Made by a program: the position numbers and the translations under genes
The notes under the pieces: generated by a model
Told to the model about the DNA's origin: nothing
Database searches by the model: none
Seen by the model: the letters and a program-made list of their open reading frames with translations, nothing else
From: Pelagomonas calceolata
Lineage: Eukaryota > Sar > Pelagophyceae > Pelagomonadales > Pelagomonadaceae
Direction: 5' to 3'
DNA length: 64,000 nt
NCBI GenBank assembly: GCA_918797485.1
Contig: CAKKNE010000003.1
Span: 3,348,001-3,412,000 of the forward strand
Shown here: piece after piece, positions 1 through 12,394 of the stretch
How the letters are laid out: every line of letters begins with the position of its first letter
Position numbering within the stretch: the first letter of the stretch is position 1

Positions 1-252
1 GGGGGGTGTCCGGGCGCCTTGTGCATTCAGCCACGGGGCCGCAACAAGCGTGAAGACAACCCAAACTTCCTGACCGCCCACCACTAGTGCGGCGGTGGAG
101 CCCAAGCTGTGGGGTATGATTCGCACCAACCCGTGTCGGCCGGACATACAATGGCGCTGAGCGCAGGACTACTCCCATTGCAGCATGAAGCGTGTGCAAA
201 ATACCGGCCATTCGATCAGACGCCGCTCAGATCCAGAAAATTTCCTGCAGCT
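1..252. other. Window edge, no gene recognised
   Basis: This stretch lies downstream of the pseudokinase gene. It holds overlapping small open frames on both strands with no recognisable domain, and I see no supported feature in it. Confidence 0.4.
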
Positions 253-3200
253 TCACAAATTAGCAGACAGGATACGAACAAGGTCGTTTGCATCCGCCCG
301 TGCAGACGGACAAGGCTGCAGCGCAAGGCTGATGGCAGAATACATGGGCCCGATGAATCTCCTGGGTATTTTCTCAAGTATGGAGGGGAGGGGTTCGGAA
401 TGCACAGATGGCAGAGCACCGGTAAGCCACTGATAAAGGCAACAGCCAAAGGCCCAGACATCCGCTTTTGGGGAGACTGCGCGATATGATTGTAAAATCT
501 CCGGTGCAATGAGATCTCTGGAAATCGTTCCGTAGTCTGATCGACCATGTGAATAGCCGCAGTGTCTTTCACGTGCGTCCAACATGAAGAGGAAGTCATC
601 TAGAACCACGCGACCTCCATCGTCAAGGCATATCGCACCAGGATGAATGTTCTGGTGAATGAGACAATTTTGATGCAAGTTAGCTAATGCACAGACAGCT
701 TGGCGGCCCCATGCTTGGAGCATTTTGGGATTAGACCATTGATTAATTGCATCGGTTACTGAAATCCTAGCACGAGAGGTCACAATAGCGACGAGTATGC
801 AAATCTGACTACAGGTGCCGTGCAAATTGAAAGAACTAACCTCATGTGAGCAAAGGAACTGGATCTTAACAACACCAGGACAATGAAGGTTGTGGAGAGC
901 CTCAGCAATTGACATTATATATTGAGCATCTGCAACATGCTGCAGCCGCAAAAAACGCAGAAGAAGGGAGCAATTTGTGGTTTTATCGTGCATGATGTGT
1001 CCTACGGGGCGGTCGCGGCCACTCTCAATGGTCTCGGTCCATTTGAGTCGTGCGAGGAATGGAATCACATTACGTCCATTGAGCTCGGCAATAAGTTCTT
1101 GGAAAGATCCCCGAGCTTTTTCTTGCTGCATCATAATAGTATGCTCGATGCTTTTCCGTATGATTCCTACTACAGCACGCATCTGGCATTCTTCCATGGT
1201 CATTTTTTGCCGTTCAGATTCAGCCAACAAAGCGTCAGGCTCGGCCGCACGAGAAGACCACTTTCCGATGTGGCTTAAGCTAGACACTGATCGATGAGAC
1301 ATCTGCAGAGAACTGTGGCCCAAGTAAGCCCATGGCCCATCAGCGCTATCTTCAGCCCATACCGGATTTGGCGTGTTCCACTTCATTGAGGTTCGACCAA
1401 CCTCCCTGTTTTGGGCATAGATAATACAGTACATGTCTAAAGGTGTGACTTTTGATATTACGCCTTCGAGCAAAGCCAGTTTGTTGGTTTTTAATTGTAC
1501 AATCGGCTGATGTGCGATGTCATCAAAGTACGACGGAGCCAAATTCTTTGCTCTCAGGATGCATAAATGCGAAGTAGTATTTCCAGCATGATCCGACTTT
1601 AATCTTATGACAAGTGCTGGGCGTCGGCCAAGCCCTGGACTCAATTTAAGTGCCAGTGGTGTTGTTGGAGGGTACGATAGGAAAGCATCTGGAATGTTCA
1701 CATGAGCAAGAAGGCGGTCCTCGCCACAGTGAGCCTGAGCTAGGAGAGCAATGCGAACTGGCGAACTTTTGTGTTTGATCTGCAGAGCGCAGCCCAAATC
1801 GCTTTTCCAGTGGTCAAGGTACGACCTATCTGATGTTACTACCGAAGATACTGCTGCATTGAGGATGGTCGAAACAACGCAACTTCGCTTCTGTAGGGCC
1901 ATACCTCCATCTAGTACCCAGTTGTGCTTGACTTCACTTCGCGGAGTCTCCTCAAGCAAATTGACTGCTTTCGCACCGGCCTGTTGACGAGTTCGAGCGT
2001 CCTGCCACCATCCCTTCCAAAGTTCCTCAGATTTCCATGGCATTGCTGGCCTTTTAATAACGCTACTGCGAATCTGCCGACACACACTGCAGTAGCCAGA
2101 TACCGCAGCTTGTCGAATTACTATATGCTCGTGACCCTCCGCCCGACTAGCCTCAGTGTTCATTGCATGGTACCTCTTACTTGTGCTCTCAAAAGCTACA
2201 CGCGTGTTGTTGCGACTGCTAAGGGACTTTGTGGCAAGTACTTTGTTGATTTGTCTGAGCTCAGGCTCTAACTCACCCACAATGAGACCGAGGGCGACAA
2301 ATTCCTCCTCAGAAATGTGTCCTGGCTGCTCCGCGGGCATAAGGAGATAAGAAAGGGCAAACTCGTATTGCTGGAGAATAGGAGCGAGAGCTGCGGCTTG
2401 AGGAGGTTTAGTAGCCCAGCAAATTACCTTTATGTCGGAAAAAGAGCAAAAAAGATCCTGCTTTTGAATAGTCAGTTTTCCTCCATGCATACTTGTTGTA
2501 ACACTCGCCTGGCGGTACAGCCAGCGCAACGCAGTCTCGACTTCGCGATATGAGTTTCTTTGTTGTATCTGAGTGGATTCTTGCACTGGTCGCTTAGTCG
2601 AAGTTAAAGTCTCCGCTTCAAATGGCTTCTCGCGGAGAGCGTGATATGCTGTCAAGAGTGAGCTTGACCCAGGACTTAGGGATTCAATTTTTTCAATAAG
2701 CCACGAGCGCAGGACCCTCTGCTTTGCTCTCCACTTCACTGCACGGAGTCGGTGAGAATCCGATTTTGCTGGATGGCGCCAATTGCATGATATCCGAGGG
2801 GCCCGTGCCAATACCAGATCGGTAGAGGCGACGAACTTTACTCTAGGCCTCGAGCGATACCACCATGGAACTGGCTTTTGATCAATCAACTTGGCTTGCC
2901 AAGGATGCTCAGATATGCTCTTGTCCCTGAAGCTGAGAATCCCACGAATGATGTTTTTTTGTCCTTTGAGCTGCGGAACCTGCAACACTGAACTTAAATA
3001 CGGTATACTCCTTCAAGACACTGGTAGTGCTGTCATGCGTCCAGCGCCATCGCACATTGACGCCTCAGGTCTCCCGATCATCCGGTCATATATGCCCATG
3101 CCCTTGTATGCTCTCAGCTCGTGCATTACTGAGGTCTTTGATTTGGCAGGTGGAATACAACCAAGACTAGCGCCAGCCGTGGCAGAATGTTGGACGTGGC

Positions 3201-5700
3201 TTGAAGAGCGTCTCCGCAGATCATGAGTTGATGAGGGCCGTCCACTTCTATATCCAAAGTAAAGAGGCGACATAAAGAACGTCCAGTAGCTCGGCCATGC
3301 TTGTTGTCGTAGCTGCAAGGCCGCACATGCTGTGCCGTCAATGCAGCAGCAACTCACAGCCCCAAGACGCCGTAGCGGCGAACCTCCATCTCTTGCCGCT
3401 GCCGCAACAGCCGACGCAGTAGCATAGACACCAGGTAGACTGGTACCAACAAAAGTGAGCTTAGCAATGATTAGATTCTTGTGATCAGATGTCCAGCCAA
3501 GTGAACCTCGACTTTTGTGATTCTGGAGCGACATCGTGCAACCGTCCCGTGTGGTTACGGCAAAATGCATGTTTTTATTTGGTTTGGAGATAAAGCTGTT
3601 GGCAAGCGCTTGTCTTTTAGGAATGTTTGTAAGTGCTGGGTCTTGACGGACAATAACAATCTCATCAATAGCAATTCGCGATTTTGGGATGGCGGAGGTC
3701 TTGACAATATCATGGATTAAAAGACTTTCGAACCGGCTAGTGCCATTCGCATTACTATGTCCAAGCAACACGTGTTTGTTATCGTAGTGTGTGCCTGCAG
3801 ATTTTCTTTTGTCATTCAAATGCTGTGTGTTGCGCACGACTCCCGACTGCATCTCTTTTTGTGTAGTGCACAATGACTCTTGACTGCTACTGAGCCCAAG
3901 ATGTAGTGCAACTGCACATGTAAGATTCAAAGTCGATGTAAATAGCCCACTCACCTTTGTTTCTCCTGAACCTGGCTCCAATGGAAGGAGGTCGCCCCCC
4001 GAGTGTGCTAATTCGAAGCCCAAACATGGCTTTTTTTTATTAACTTTTGTGTGATCTTCAATATATGGCAGCACACTGCCGTTATCTGAACGGAATGCGT
4101 TGATATATTTTAGGTCGACACAGTTCCCACCGCGCATTATTGAACTAGAGATATGCTTCATGTAACAGCACCCCACGGTTGGATGTCGGCAGGACCTTGC
4201 AAAGTTTCTTGTGTCCCGACCTTGGCGTCCCCTTTCTACGTTAAGACAATCCTCAACATGGGTAATAATTTGAACTATAGTCCTAGCAACCGCTTCAACA
4301 TGCGAGGGAGTGGCGAGGCGACGCGTGTTCTGATCTTGTAGGCACTGCTGTATTTTTTTTTGTCCATGCTTGCGATGGCGGGTATCCGAGTCATCTTCGT
4401 ACCAGCCCCATCTCGTAAATGTTGTTCCTTGTCGTTTTCCTTTTGAAAATGCAGAGTTGTCGCGAAGCCGCCGAGCTGTGTGAAACTTTGGCCGTAAGCG
4501 AGCAAGAAAGTCAAGTTTATATTCCCAAATGCATCTTGGTCGTTTAAATGATGCAAAATTAGTATTGACATTATGCCAACACCTAATACCTGTCCTAGGG
4601 TCCTCGCCGGCCGACCAGGGGAAGGTTGCATCGTTTTCTAAAGGAGGTGGGCAATTTGCGTCAATCAAGCTCAGTTCGCCCTCTGCGAGACACAGTGCTT
4701 TGATGGATGCTGTATACTTTCGTGGTGATAGATTTACTTTTGACTCGCGAACGAGATCCATCGAGACTGAGGAGACCCGAAAGTCTATTTTAGGCACGGA
4801 CATTTGGTTTGCGGAATCAATAATATGCCTGACTGCAAGCTCGGCTGCAGCCCGATCAAATGCACGCGTCAACGTGGGTGATTCGACATGCCCTTGTTCC
4901 TTGCAAAACTCATGGGATAGGGTGCCTCTATAAGGCTCAGCACGGGCAAGGAATTCAATATACTTTCTTAGAACACTGGGCCCAACTTCGACTCTTTGAC
5001 ATTCATTCACATATTGCTCCATTGAATTGACCTAGTCAACGTGTCATCCTCGGCACTAACATGTTTTTTTAAGGAATCACACTGACGCAATACGATTATG
5101 GCATCTGTGATCGGCCAAGAAGCCTCCATTTCTTCCAGGTAAGAAAGTTCAGCGCCTCTTACCTTGTCATTATTTGGCTGTGATTTTGCTTCATGCAGGG
5201 TGATTTGGCTTGATAGACCAGCGTCCTTAAGTGCCCGCGCACTCACAGACATTGAGCACATCCCTTGTGGCTCAGCTCTACTGCCGCACCATAGATCCAG
5301 TGTGAAGCATATGGTATTTTCAAAAGCAGCATGTAAGGCCACCATCTTTATAATTGCTATACCTACAACCTAAGAGCAGTGTTGCCTAAACGAGCATAGC
5401 GCACAAAATCAGAGTTACCTTAGGAAAGGACGCCTGTTGCTGATCATGTTGGACCAAAATTGTCATCAGAGCCTCCGGTTGAGACCAATGTTCTTTGCTG
5501 ATGCGCAACTTAAGAATTTCATCCTCCCAAGTGGCTCCTGTATCGACTCTTCTTTGAATGGAACTCCTGACATATACTTTTCCAATTTGAATGATTACAA
5601 ACAGCGACTGCTTATTTTCTTCCTTCCAATTCCCTGCCAACTCTGCCATGTGTATGTTCGAGATTAAAACTTCGATCTCGGCAGGTGTGGCATGCATCAT
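253..5700 (-). CDS. C2-domain protein with C-terminal pseudokinase
   Basis: Four exons join in phase 0: 5700-5419, 5369-5163, 5031-3022 and 2979-253. The introns are 49, 131 and 42 nt, and the protein is 1741 aa. Residues about 5-140 look like a complete C2 domain split over the first two exons. A second C2-like region lies near 1290-1400 (LCILRAKNLAP, then MYCIIYAQNREVGRT and NPVWAE). The last 280 residues follow a protein-kinase C-lobe: HQNIHPGAICL stands where HRDLKPxNIL belongs, DDF replaces DFG, and LIAPEIL and DVWAFGCCLYQWLTG match the APE and helix-F region. The catalytic Asp of HRD is Asn and the DFG motif is broken, so this is probably a pseudokinase. A role in membrane-linked signalling is inferred only from the domains. 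The middle 800 residues are unrecognised. Start chosen as the first ATG of the first C2 exon. Confidence 0.72.
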
Positions 5701-7400
5701 GGCAAAAAGCACTATGTAATATTACATGCTGGTGCCAAGGGCGCGCTCTGCTAGGTAATATATATACCGTATGGGATATAAATTAGGGTAATGGGCCAAC
5801 TATTATTGGATACAGATGTACATACCGCGACAGTCGTAGAAACTTGTACCGTAGGTACCGTACGGTACGTCCGGTAGTTCCGTAGGTATTTATACTAGCA
5901 CGCCCTTAGTACCTACGGTACGTCACCAGTGCCGTATTCTGGCATTTCTTTCCTAGTCACGGTTACCGTGACACAGGAGTTGGCTATGTTTCTAGGGTAT
6001 TCCGCGTGCCTAGTATAACTTGAACTCTTGAACACGGCGAGCCTGAGGTATAATTTGAATAGTACTAAGGCCCGTGGGTCACGGTTGTGTGATACCGAGA
6101 CGAGGCAGCTGGCATTCCGTCCTGTTAATCGCAGCTTGGCAGCTTGATTCGAACTGGCGAGCACAGGCTTGAGCGCCACAGTCGGGACTCGGAGGCTCAG
6201 GTCAGAGGCAGCTCAGGTAGCCCCGAAGCATGCCAGAAAACGAAGCCCGGGATGCATACACAACGCACAAAACATGTACAGAAAGGAGGCACGGCGGCCC
6301 GCCTAGTATAAGCTCCGACTGGCAGGGTAAATCACCGTGACCGCACAACCGCGGATCGTGATGTCCCCCGGTTCAAGTTGTGCGGTTCAATCGCTCCGGG
6401 CCCCGGTTCAAGTTGTAGTTACGAGAAGTGAGAGACTGAGTTTTGACCCCCCTCGCGGAGGTTGCTTGATTATCCGAAAACCAGGGACGGGTCGGTCGAA
6501 TTGAACTGGTTCGCTGAGGGACCGATTTCTTTCTTTGCGTCGTAATTTTAATTATGTGTTTTCTTTTAGGCCTGTTCTGAGTCTCTATCATTTTCAAGAA
6601 ATTTGATTCTTCTAGTCTAGACCGCCACCTAGATGGAGGAATCACACTGCGGGTCCGGACCCTTCCACAAACAGTTTCCAACATATTAAGGGTTGCATCG
6701 CGAGGAATAGCATCGCGAGGCCCGGTAAAAAAAAAAAGACAGGATCGCCCCTGGCTTGTCACCTAAAATCGTGGTCACGGTTTAGGAGTGTAAATCTCTT
6801 TCGGGTGTGTTGTTATAGAATCTCTCAATACAGCCGGATGAATCTGTCTCTTCTAGTCCTGGATTGTGTAATGAGGAATTCTTAGCTAGGATAAGGCGTG
6901 CAAGGATGTGAGAGTGTTTCATTTGCAAGCATATGGTGTTCCTTGCCTGTGCTATCCGGTTAAAAATGGGCACGCCTTTCGGTTTTGCCTTGGAAGAAGG
7001 GCAGCCTACATAAGCAGAGATCTACAAGGTGTTCGCAACCGTGCCATGCCGCCTTGCGCAACGCTAGTTCCAAAACACCGGCACCACACACATATATAGC
7101 CAACCCTTTAATTCACATCCCATGGGCCACGAATCAACTGCAGCTGTCGTGACATCGACTCAACGAGTTCGCGGTTGCAGAGCCCAGAAGAGAGGGCAGA
7201 CTTGAGTTATGTGCAGATTCTTGGTCTGTGAAATTTCATGTACAGGAAATCGTCAGCAGCCAATCCCATGGCCATGTTTCATCCACCGGCATATCACCAA
7301 CGCATCATCCATGACTCACACCTTAAGAAAACAAATTTTGCACCGTAATAAGCGTGCCTATTGCCTCATCAGAGCCTACTTGGGGGCTTCCATCAACGCA
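5701..7400. other. Intergenic; GTACC-word island, no gene recognised
   Basis: From about 5760 to 5940 the sequence repeats GTACCGTAGGTACC-type words and their inversions. Around 6365-6420 two copies of CGGTTCAAGTTGT sit 40 bp apart. Small open frames between 6373 and 7463 show no domain, and an A-rich run lies at 6726-6737. It may hold the divergent regulatory region of the C2-pseudokinase gene, but nothing specific can be called. Confidence 0.4.
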
Positions 7401-9757
7401 CTAGACGTACTTTTTGAGCTGCGCGAGTTGTTTCTCAAAGAGGGAAAATGCAGTACGATATAGGCTCGTGTCAAGCGTGACAGCAGCATTGAGGCGCTCT
7501 ATTTTGCTTGCATCAACACCAGATGCAGATGTGTTCTGATTATGGGTGTGGACTGCCGCCATGTTCTTAGGTATGGACTTACCAGCCAAAGCAAATGCAA
7601 AGAGCATCATGGATTCTTCAAAGCGCTCAGTAATACCAATGACAGCAAACCATTCCTCCAAATGTTCCTCAACAAACCGTAGATCTGCGACATTAGCAGG
7701 GCCCTCTCTCACGCGGCGGTTTTCGATTGGGTTGATGCGTGTCTCACGGTCACGCTGGCGCCAGGGCACATAATAATTTGTACTCATTTGGTACCAGTCC
7801 TCAGGCACGAGTTGAAGAAAGTGCTCAAGCATAAAATTTCCTTTCTCTTCAGCCCACTGGGCAATGTTCAATGTGCGCATGTATACTGCTCCACGAGATC
7901 CGGCACAACATTGATCCTCAAAACTCACAGCATGGCAATACTTGTGCTCGGACAGGATTCGAGCAACAGGCTCGCGAAGGACCTGGGATGATGAGGGCTA
8001 CGTAGGAGTGAAACATATTGTCGCGCGGGTTACATGCCACATAATATGCACAGGGGGCTTGAGGGTGGCTAGCACAGGCGCCAAATGCAAATGCACCAAA
8101 GAGAACCCCATAAGGATGTTTCGCCTGTTTTTTTACGTCCCAATCTCGCCGTGTGTCTATGTGCAGAGATTGCATCTTGACTTTTGCTCCCGGATGCTGA
8201 CTGTTACGTTGCTTTAGAAGAAAACCTTTCACAAAGAGTTTTTTCACTGAGTTCCCAGCAGCTTTTGGAATATGAAGAAATATGGTAGGCGCATTCCGGT
8301 AGATGGCATCATCAGGTTCCAAGTCTTTCGCTCTCGTCGCTCTTGTTTTTGGTAAGTTAATTCCAGAAAGGTCTTTTATTATGTTGTTCTCTGGTTGTGT
8401 GCTATCATTCTTCACTAACTGCCCACCTCGGTTGCTGAAAAAGTTCGGCAAGCCAATAGGGCCTTGGGTACTCTGGCCAGAAAGTTCTCGAGAATGCAAA
8501 ACCACGCAGTCACGTATGGCACTATACGTCGATGCTTGATCCGCAACGTCCTTGACTATGTTAGGACATGCTGACAACAGTGCTAGCCTGGTTTGCTGCT
8601 CGTCCACATCCACAAAACAGCTCGATGAGACTGGCAGCTTACTGTAACTAACGCCAGAATGAAACAGGGAGGCTCTAAATGCATGTTGGCCTAGCAGCAA
8701 ATCATGCCGTGAAAGAAAGTACAATGCTAAATTCCAGTTAGCCAAGAGTCGATGTGTTGCTGATCCATTTCGCATGACCTACAGCATTATGTGCTGTTAA
8801 TATATTATATATTTGACCAAAATCACACTGCTGGTTGAAAAACCATAGTTTCGACTCTCACCTCCGGAAAGTCTGTTGGTATATCAAATACCCTAGCAAC
8901 TATGTCACCACCGTAAAAGTGACCCTTAGACACTGGAACAAAGGCCACTTGCGGCCCCTGGGAGTCAACTGTCCTAAAAAGACTATGCAAAGACTCACAG
9001 ACAATTGTTTCTACATCAAGAAACAAGATTTTATGGTAGATGTGGAGGCCAATCATCATTGCCCGTATCTTGAGGGTGTGCATGTGCCGTTTAACCACCA
9101 TTGGCCTGCTTTCATGTTCATTTTTCCAGTCTAGCATGCAGGTACCATCCTCTGGCCCACATTCTCCCTCGTAAAATTTGCGTGACCATTGCGTCTTGCG
9201 GGTAGTTACTTCATCTCTATTTGACTCCTCCCAACGCAAATAAGTGGGTTGACCGGTTTCCACAACACTGTCAAAGACTAGCGATGACCACTGTACTGTC
9301 TGTGACTTGCCTCTTGAGTCAGTCACTAGTAGCAGCCCGAATTCTGCTTGCGAGTTTCTAAGACGGACAGACCGACCTGACTTGCATGCTTTTTGTATAG
9401 CTTCCAGACCGACAGCCGAATAGATGACACCTCGCTCTTGCGTAGACAATGAGCGAGTGGATAGCTCATTTGCCAGAACTACCTATATCTCTTGTAGTGG
9501 GCAAAATTGCGTTTGGTATAAGGAATAGTGACCGATTGTATCCATTCCCTTGACAAGGCGCTCTTGTAATGTTTAAATTTGAGATTTGATTCGGTCTTTC
9601 CCGAGTGACGTCGGTGATTGGGCCCGAGTGTCGCTTGAGTATCCGCGGCCTCTACGGTGGCAAGCCATAGGACTGGCAACATACTTACAGACCTTGCGAA
9701 AGCCAAAGATTTCAGCCAGCACCCACACGCATTATTATAGCCAGATGTTATCGCCAT
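7401..9757 (-). CDS. Glycosyltransferase-sulfotransferase fusion protein
   Basis: Four exons join in phase 0: 9757-9689, 9482-8829, 8778-8041 and 7982-7401. Introns are 206, 50 and 58 nt and the product is 680 aa. The N-terminal half resembles a GT-A glycosyltransferase. It starts RGVIYSAVG, has a metal-site region KILFLDVETIVCESLHSLF (DVE in place of DxD), then TMVFQPAV, a Trp/Gln segment and a late CVVLHSREL histidine. The C-terminal half is a Golgi-type sulfotransferase: TIFLHIPKAAGNSVKKLF is the 5'-phosphosulfate-binding loop for PAPS, and LREPVARILSEHKYC, created by splicing, is the 3'-phosphate-binding Arg/Ser motif. FEESMMLF near the end also fits the family. Such a protein would add a sugar and a sulfate to glycans, probably in the Golgi. 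No clear signal anchor is visible in the short first exon, so the true N-terminus may be further upstream. Confidence 0.75.
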
Positions 9758-10595
9758 TTGAGATTCCGATCAAATTACGGGTGGGCCATCTTTTAAGGAG
9801 TGTGTTTTGCAACTCATATGATCTATGATGAGTCAGGCTTAAAAAAAAAATAGAACACCCTGCGGCACCGCGGATACCTGCGGTACAATCTGGTACCTTA
9901 CCGTGGTACTGCTAGTAGGGTTGGAGTTGTTCGTGGTTCAAGTACAAGCTAGTAGGCCCCGGCCCGGCGTGGAAGGGTTACGAAAGAAGCGGGGAATCGG
10001 GAAGTAGCCGAATCATCCGAGTCCCAGGTCCCCTGTGAAATGAAGTAACCATGCCAGTGGCGCATTTTGGGGAACTCAGAGGCTCAGGCTGTAATAAGCC
10101 CGCGTCGCCCGAGAAAAGAAATACTTTTTTGTCCTCGGAGGTCAAGGGCAGCTGTTTGTTGCGACTCAGGCCAAATGACTCGTGGGGAATGAGGAAATGG
10201 GGAGTGCCGATCGATGGCCTGAATTGACGAAAAGTCACGCCTAGAGGTCTTCAGAAACATAAACAGCGGAAGGAGTAGCTTCGAGATCCTCATCCACTTA
10301 TATGCGCTGGCCAGGGGCGGCCTCACCTCACCTTAGTACCTTTGTTTTCTTCGTGGGAAATTTCTGGGTTGAAGCTAAAAACGGGGAAATGCCCCTTACT
10401 CTTCACTTGGCTCCAGAGTTCACGCGGTTCCACCTGCTCTTTTTCATAGACTTCGAGTGAGTCAAGGGCTATAGCAAGCGGCGCCAAATTCTGGATTGAT
10501 ATGTCAGCTTTTCATGAAGGAGGTACTCTCTTTGACAATTTTTTTTGGGTTTCGCCGATAGCCGCGATCTTCTTCGCCCTGCATAATGTCCTAAT
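9758..10595. other. Intergenic, no gene recognised
   Basis: This stretch contains an A-run at about 9841-9850, GGTACC words near 9870-9910, and small open frames without domain signal. Confidence 0.4.
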
Positions 10596-11933
10596 CTAAG
10601 GTATATATTTACCCTCGAAACGCACCTCACCATCCGCAAAATCTTTATCCCATCTGGTCCAGTCCTGGATCCCCGACATTTTTTGGGCAAGGCGGTGACA
10701 TTTAATGTAATCAAGCGTAGCTCCAGGGACATTTGTAGCTATTGCATCGAAGTCACCAGACATAAGGGCATGGCGTATCTTGCTAGAACAACACGACTCA
10801 AGCTCAACAGAGAGCAAGGCGTTATCCTCGACCACATGCGCGACGTTTCGCCATCTGTTCCCCATTTGCCTCAGCAGGCGCTTATGCTCTTGAGGACGGC
10901 AAATAGTGATGCATTCATGCCCCGCGTCCTTAAGCTCGCCAAGATTTAGCTGCAATAATTGATCAGGCGCCACTAATAGGACAAAGCGAACTGGTGCCAT
11001 AAGATCCGGAAAGCGTTGCTCAAAGAGTTGACGAATGTGATCAAGTGTACTTAAATAGTCTAAGACTCTGCGCCGGGTAATCTCCCAGCTATCAACTGTG
11101 AGCCAGGGAGACCCACCAACAGCAGCCCGCACCATCGCAAGGCGATGCCGCGGAGTGATTATCTCTTGCGGTCGTGTTCGACATCTTTGCCTTACATCTG
11201 TGGCATGTTTTGGCACCAACAGGCCGCCAAGCACAGAAAATCTTGTGCGCTCTTCCAAGAATTGCCGCGCAATGACAAAATGACGCAGATGCATTTTGTG
11301 AATTGGATTGTATTTTCCTCGGCCCACCAAGACAACCTTTGGTCGACTACTTTTAGTAACGTGAAGTTCAGCTACACGTTGCGCCAGATGATGGCAGACA
11401 TTTTCAATCACGGGCACACCAGTGTTGGGTGTTTTACGCGAATAATTATTCTTGTTGCTTTTTTTTATTGCGGTAATAGTCACTGGTGGTTTGATGTTTG
11501 CAGGAGGATTTTCACCCTGATCTGCAGCTAGAACATGAGCTACTTCGTTGGAATTAAGGGACCACCTGTGTGCTGATAGGCCGTTACTCTTCTTATTCTT
11601 CTTACTTTGGTGCGAGTATTGCTCTTTGAAGAGTCTGATCACACTTTTTCGGAAGTCAGTAACGGCCTGCCTCGAGGACGACCCGCCAGATTGCTCCAGT
11701 TTCAACACAACGTCTCGTGCAGTCGGGTTTTTTTCTGCAAGCAGCCGATGAATATGTCGTGCATCAACCTCGTGCAGTACCTCATCTGTCACAAGTCGCT
11801 GCATCGCCTCTGCAACGGAAAATCCCAAGCTCTGTATGAATGCATTTTCGACTTGACCCATGGGGGAGTTGAAAGAAGCTACCGGGTGCGGTTTATTGAA
11901 CATGGTCCCAGCATTATCACTATACATAATCAT
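10596..11933 (-). CDS. NMNAT: Nicotinamide mononucleotide adenylyltransferase
   Basis: A single uninterrupted frame of 445 aa. Residues about 195-430 form a eukaryotic-type NMN adenylyltransferase, which joins NMN (or nicotinate mononucleotide) and ATP to make NAD. The nucleotide-binding motif reads GRGKYNPIHKMHLRHFVIAR; the NPI(T/H)xMHLR form is typical of the eukaryotic enzyme. The segment DSWEITRRRVLDYL follows it as in the family, and the late SSKIRHAL matches the SSTxIR motif. The first 190 residues are an extension with no recognised domain, unusual compared with the roughly 280-aa animal enzymes. The gene lies divergent to gamma-COP, with about 460 bp between them. Confidence 0.85.
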   Translation of the reverse strand: MIMYSDNAGTMFNKPHPVASFNSPMGQVENAFIQSLGFSVAEAMQRLVTDEVLHEVDARHIHRLLAEKNPTARDVVLKLEQSGGSSSRQAVTDFRKSVIRLFKEQYSHQSKKNKKSNGLSAHRWSLNSNEVAHVLAADQGENPPANIKPPVTITAIKKSNKNNYSRKTPNTGVPVIENVCHHLAQRVAELHVTKSSRPKVVLVGRGKYNPIHKMHLRHFVIARQFLEERTRFSVLGGLLVPKHATDVRQRCRTRPQEIITPRHRLAMVRAAVGGSPWLTVDSWEITRRRVLDYLSTLDHIRQLFEQRFPDLMAPVRFVLLVAPDQLLQLNLGELKDAGHECITICRPQEHKRLLRQMGNRWRNVAHVVEDNALLSVELESCCSSKIRHALMSGDFDAIATNVPGATLDYIKCHRLAQKMSGIQDWTRWDKDFADGEVRFEGKYIP

Positions 11934-12394
11934 TAACTACAGATGTGTGGCCTACTAGCTGCACATTGGCGACAAAGGTTGAGTCTTCTGCTTTGGAGCT
12001 GGGATTCACGCGGCGACAGTACAAAGTGTTAAGTTAGCGGATCCTGCTTGGGTTACTTGGGTTATGTAGTAATGTATCAATGTATCTACGTCAGGGTCGC
12101 CGCGACCGGCCGGGGGCGCGGTAACGACCTACCTTTCTCAGCCGAGAGTCGTCCTACGTGTCTCAAAGGTGGCGGAGAAGGACTAACGGCCGCACACTCA
12201 GGCTCCGAGTCCGAGTCACTGGCACTGGCAGGCCTCAGGCTGTTGAGATGACTCGGAACCGTGACTTGAACGGGTACCTCAGTCTCCGAGTCCGAGTCAG
12301 GCTGAATATGAATATTAGTGGTTTAAAAGGGCAGATAGTGTACCTTTTCCTTAGCTACTATCTGCCTCCGAAGGCGCCACTTCGCGGTACAAAG
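11934..12394. repeat. Word-mosaic island upstream of gamma-COP
   Basis: At about 12198-12300 the words CCGAGTCCGAGTCAC, ACTGGCACTGGCAGG, CTCAGGCTG and TCTCCGAGTCCGAGTC follow one another. This is the divergent promoter space between NMNAT and gamma-COP. Confidence 0.55.
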
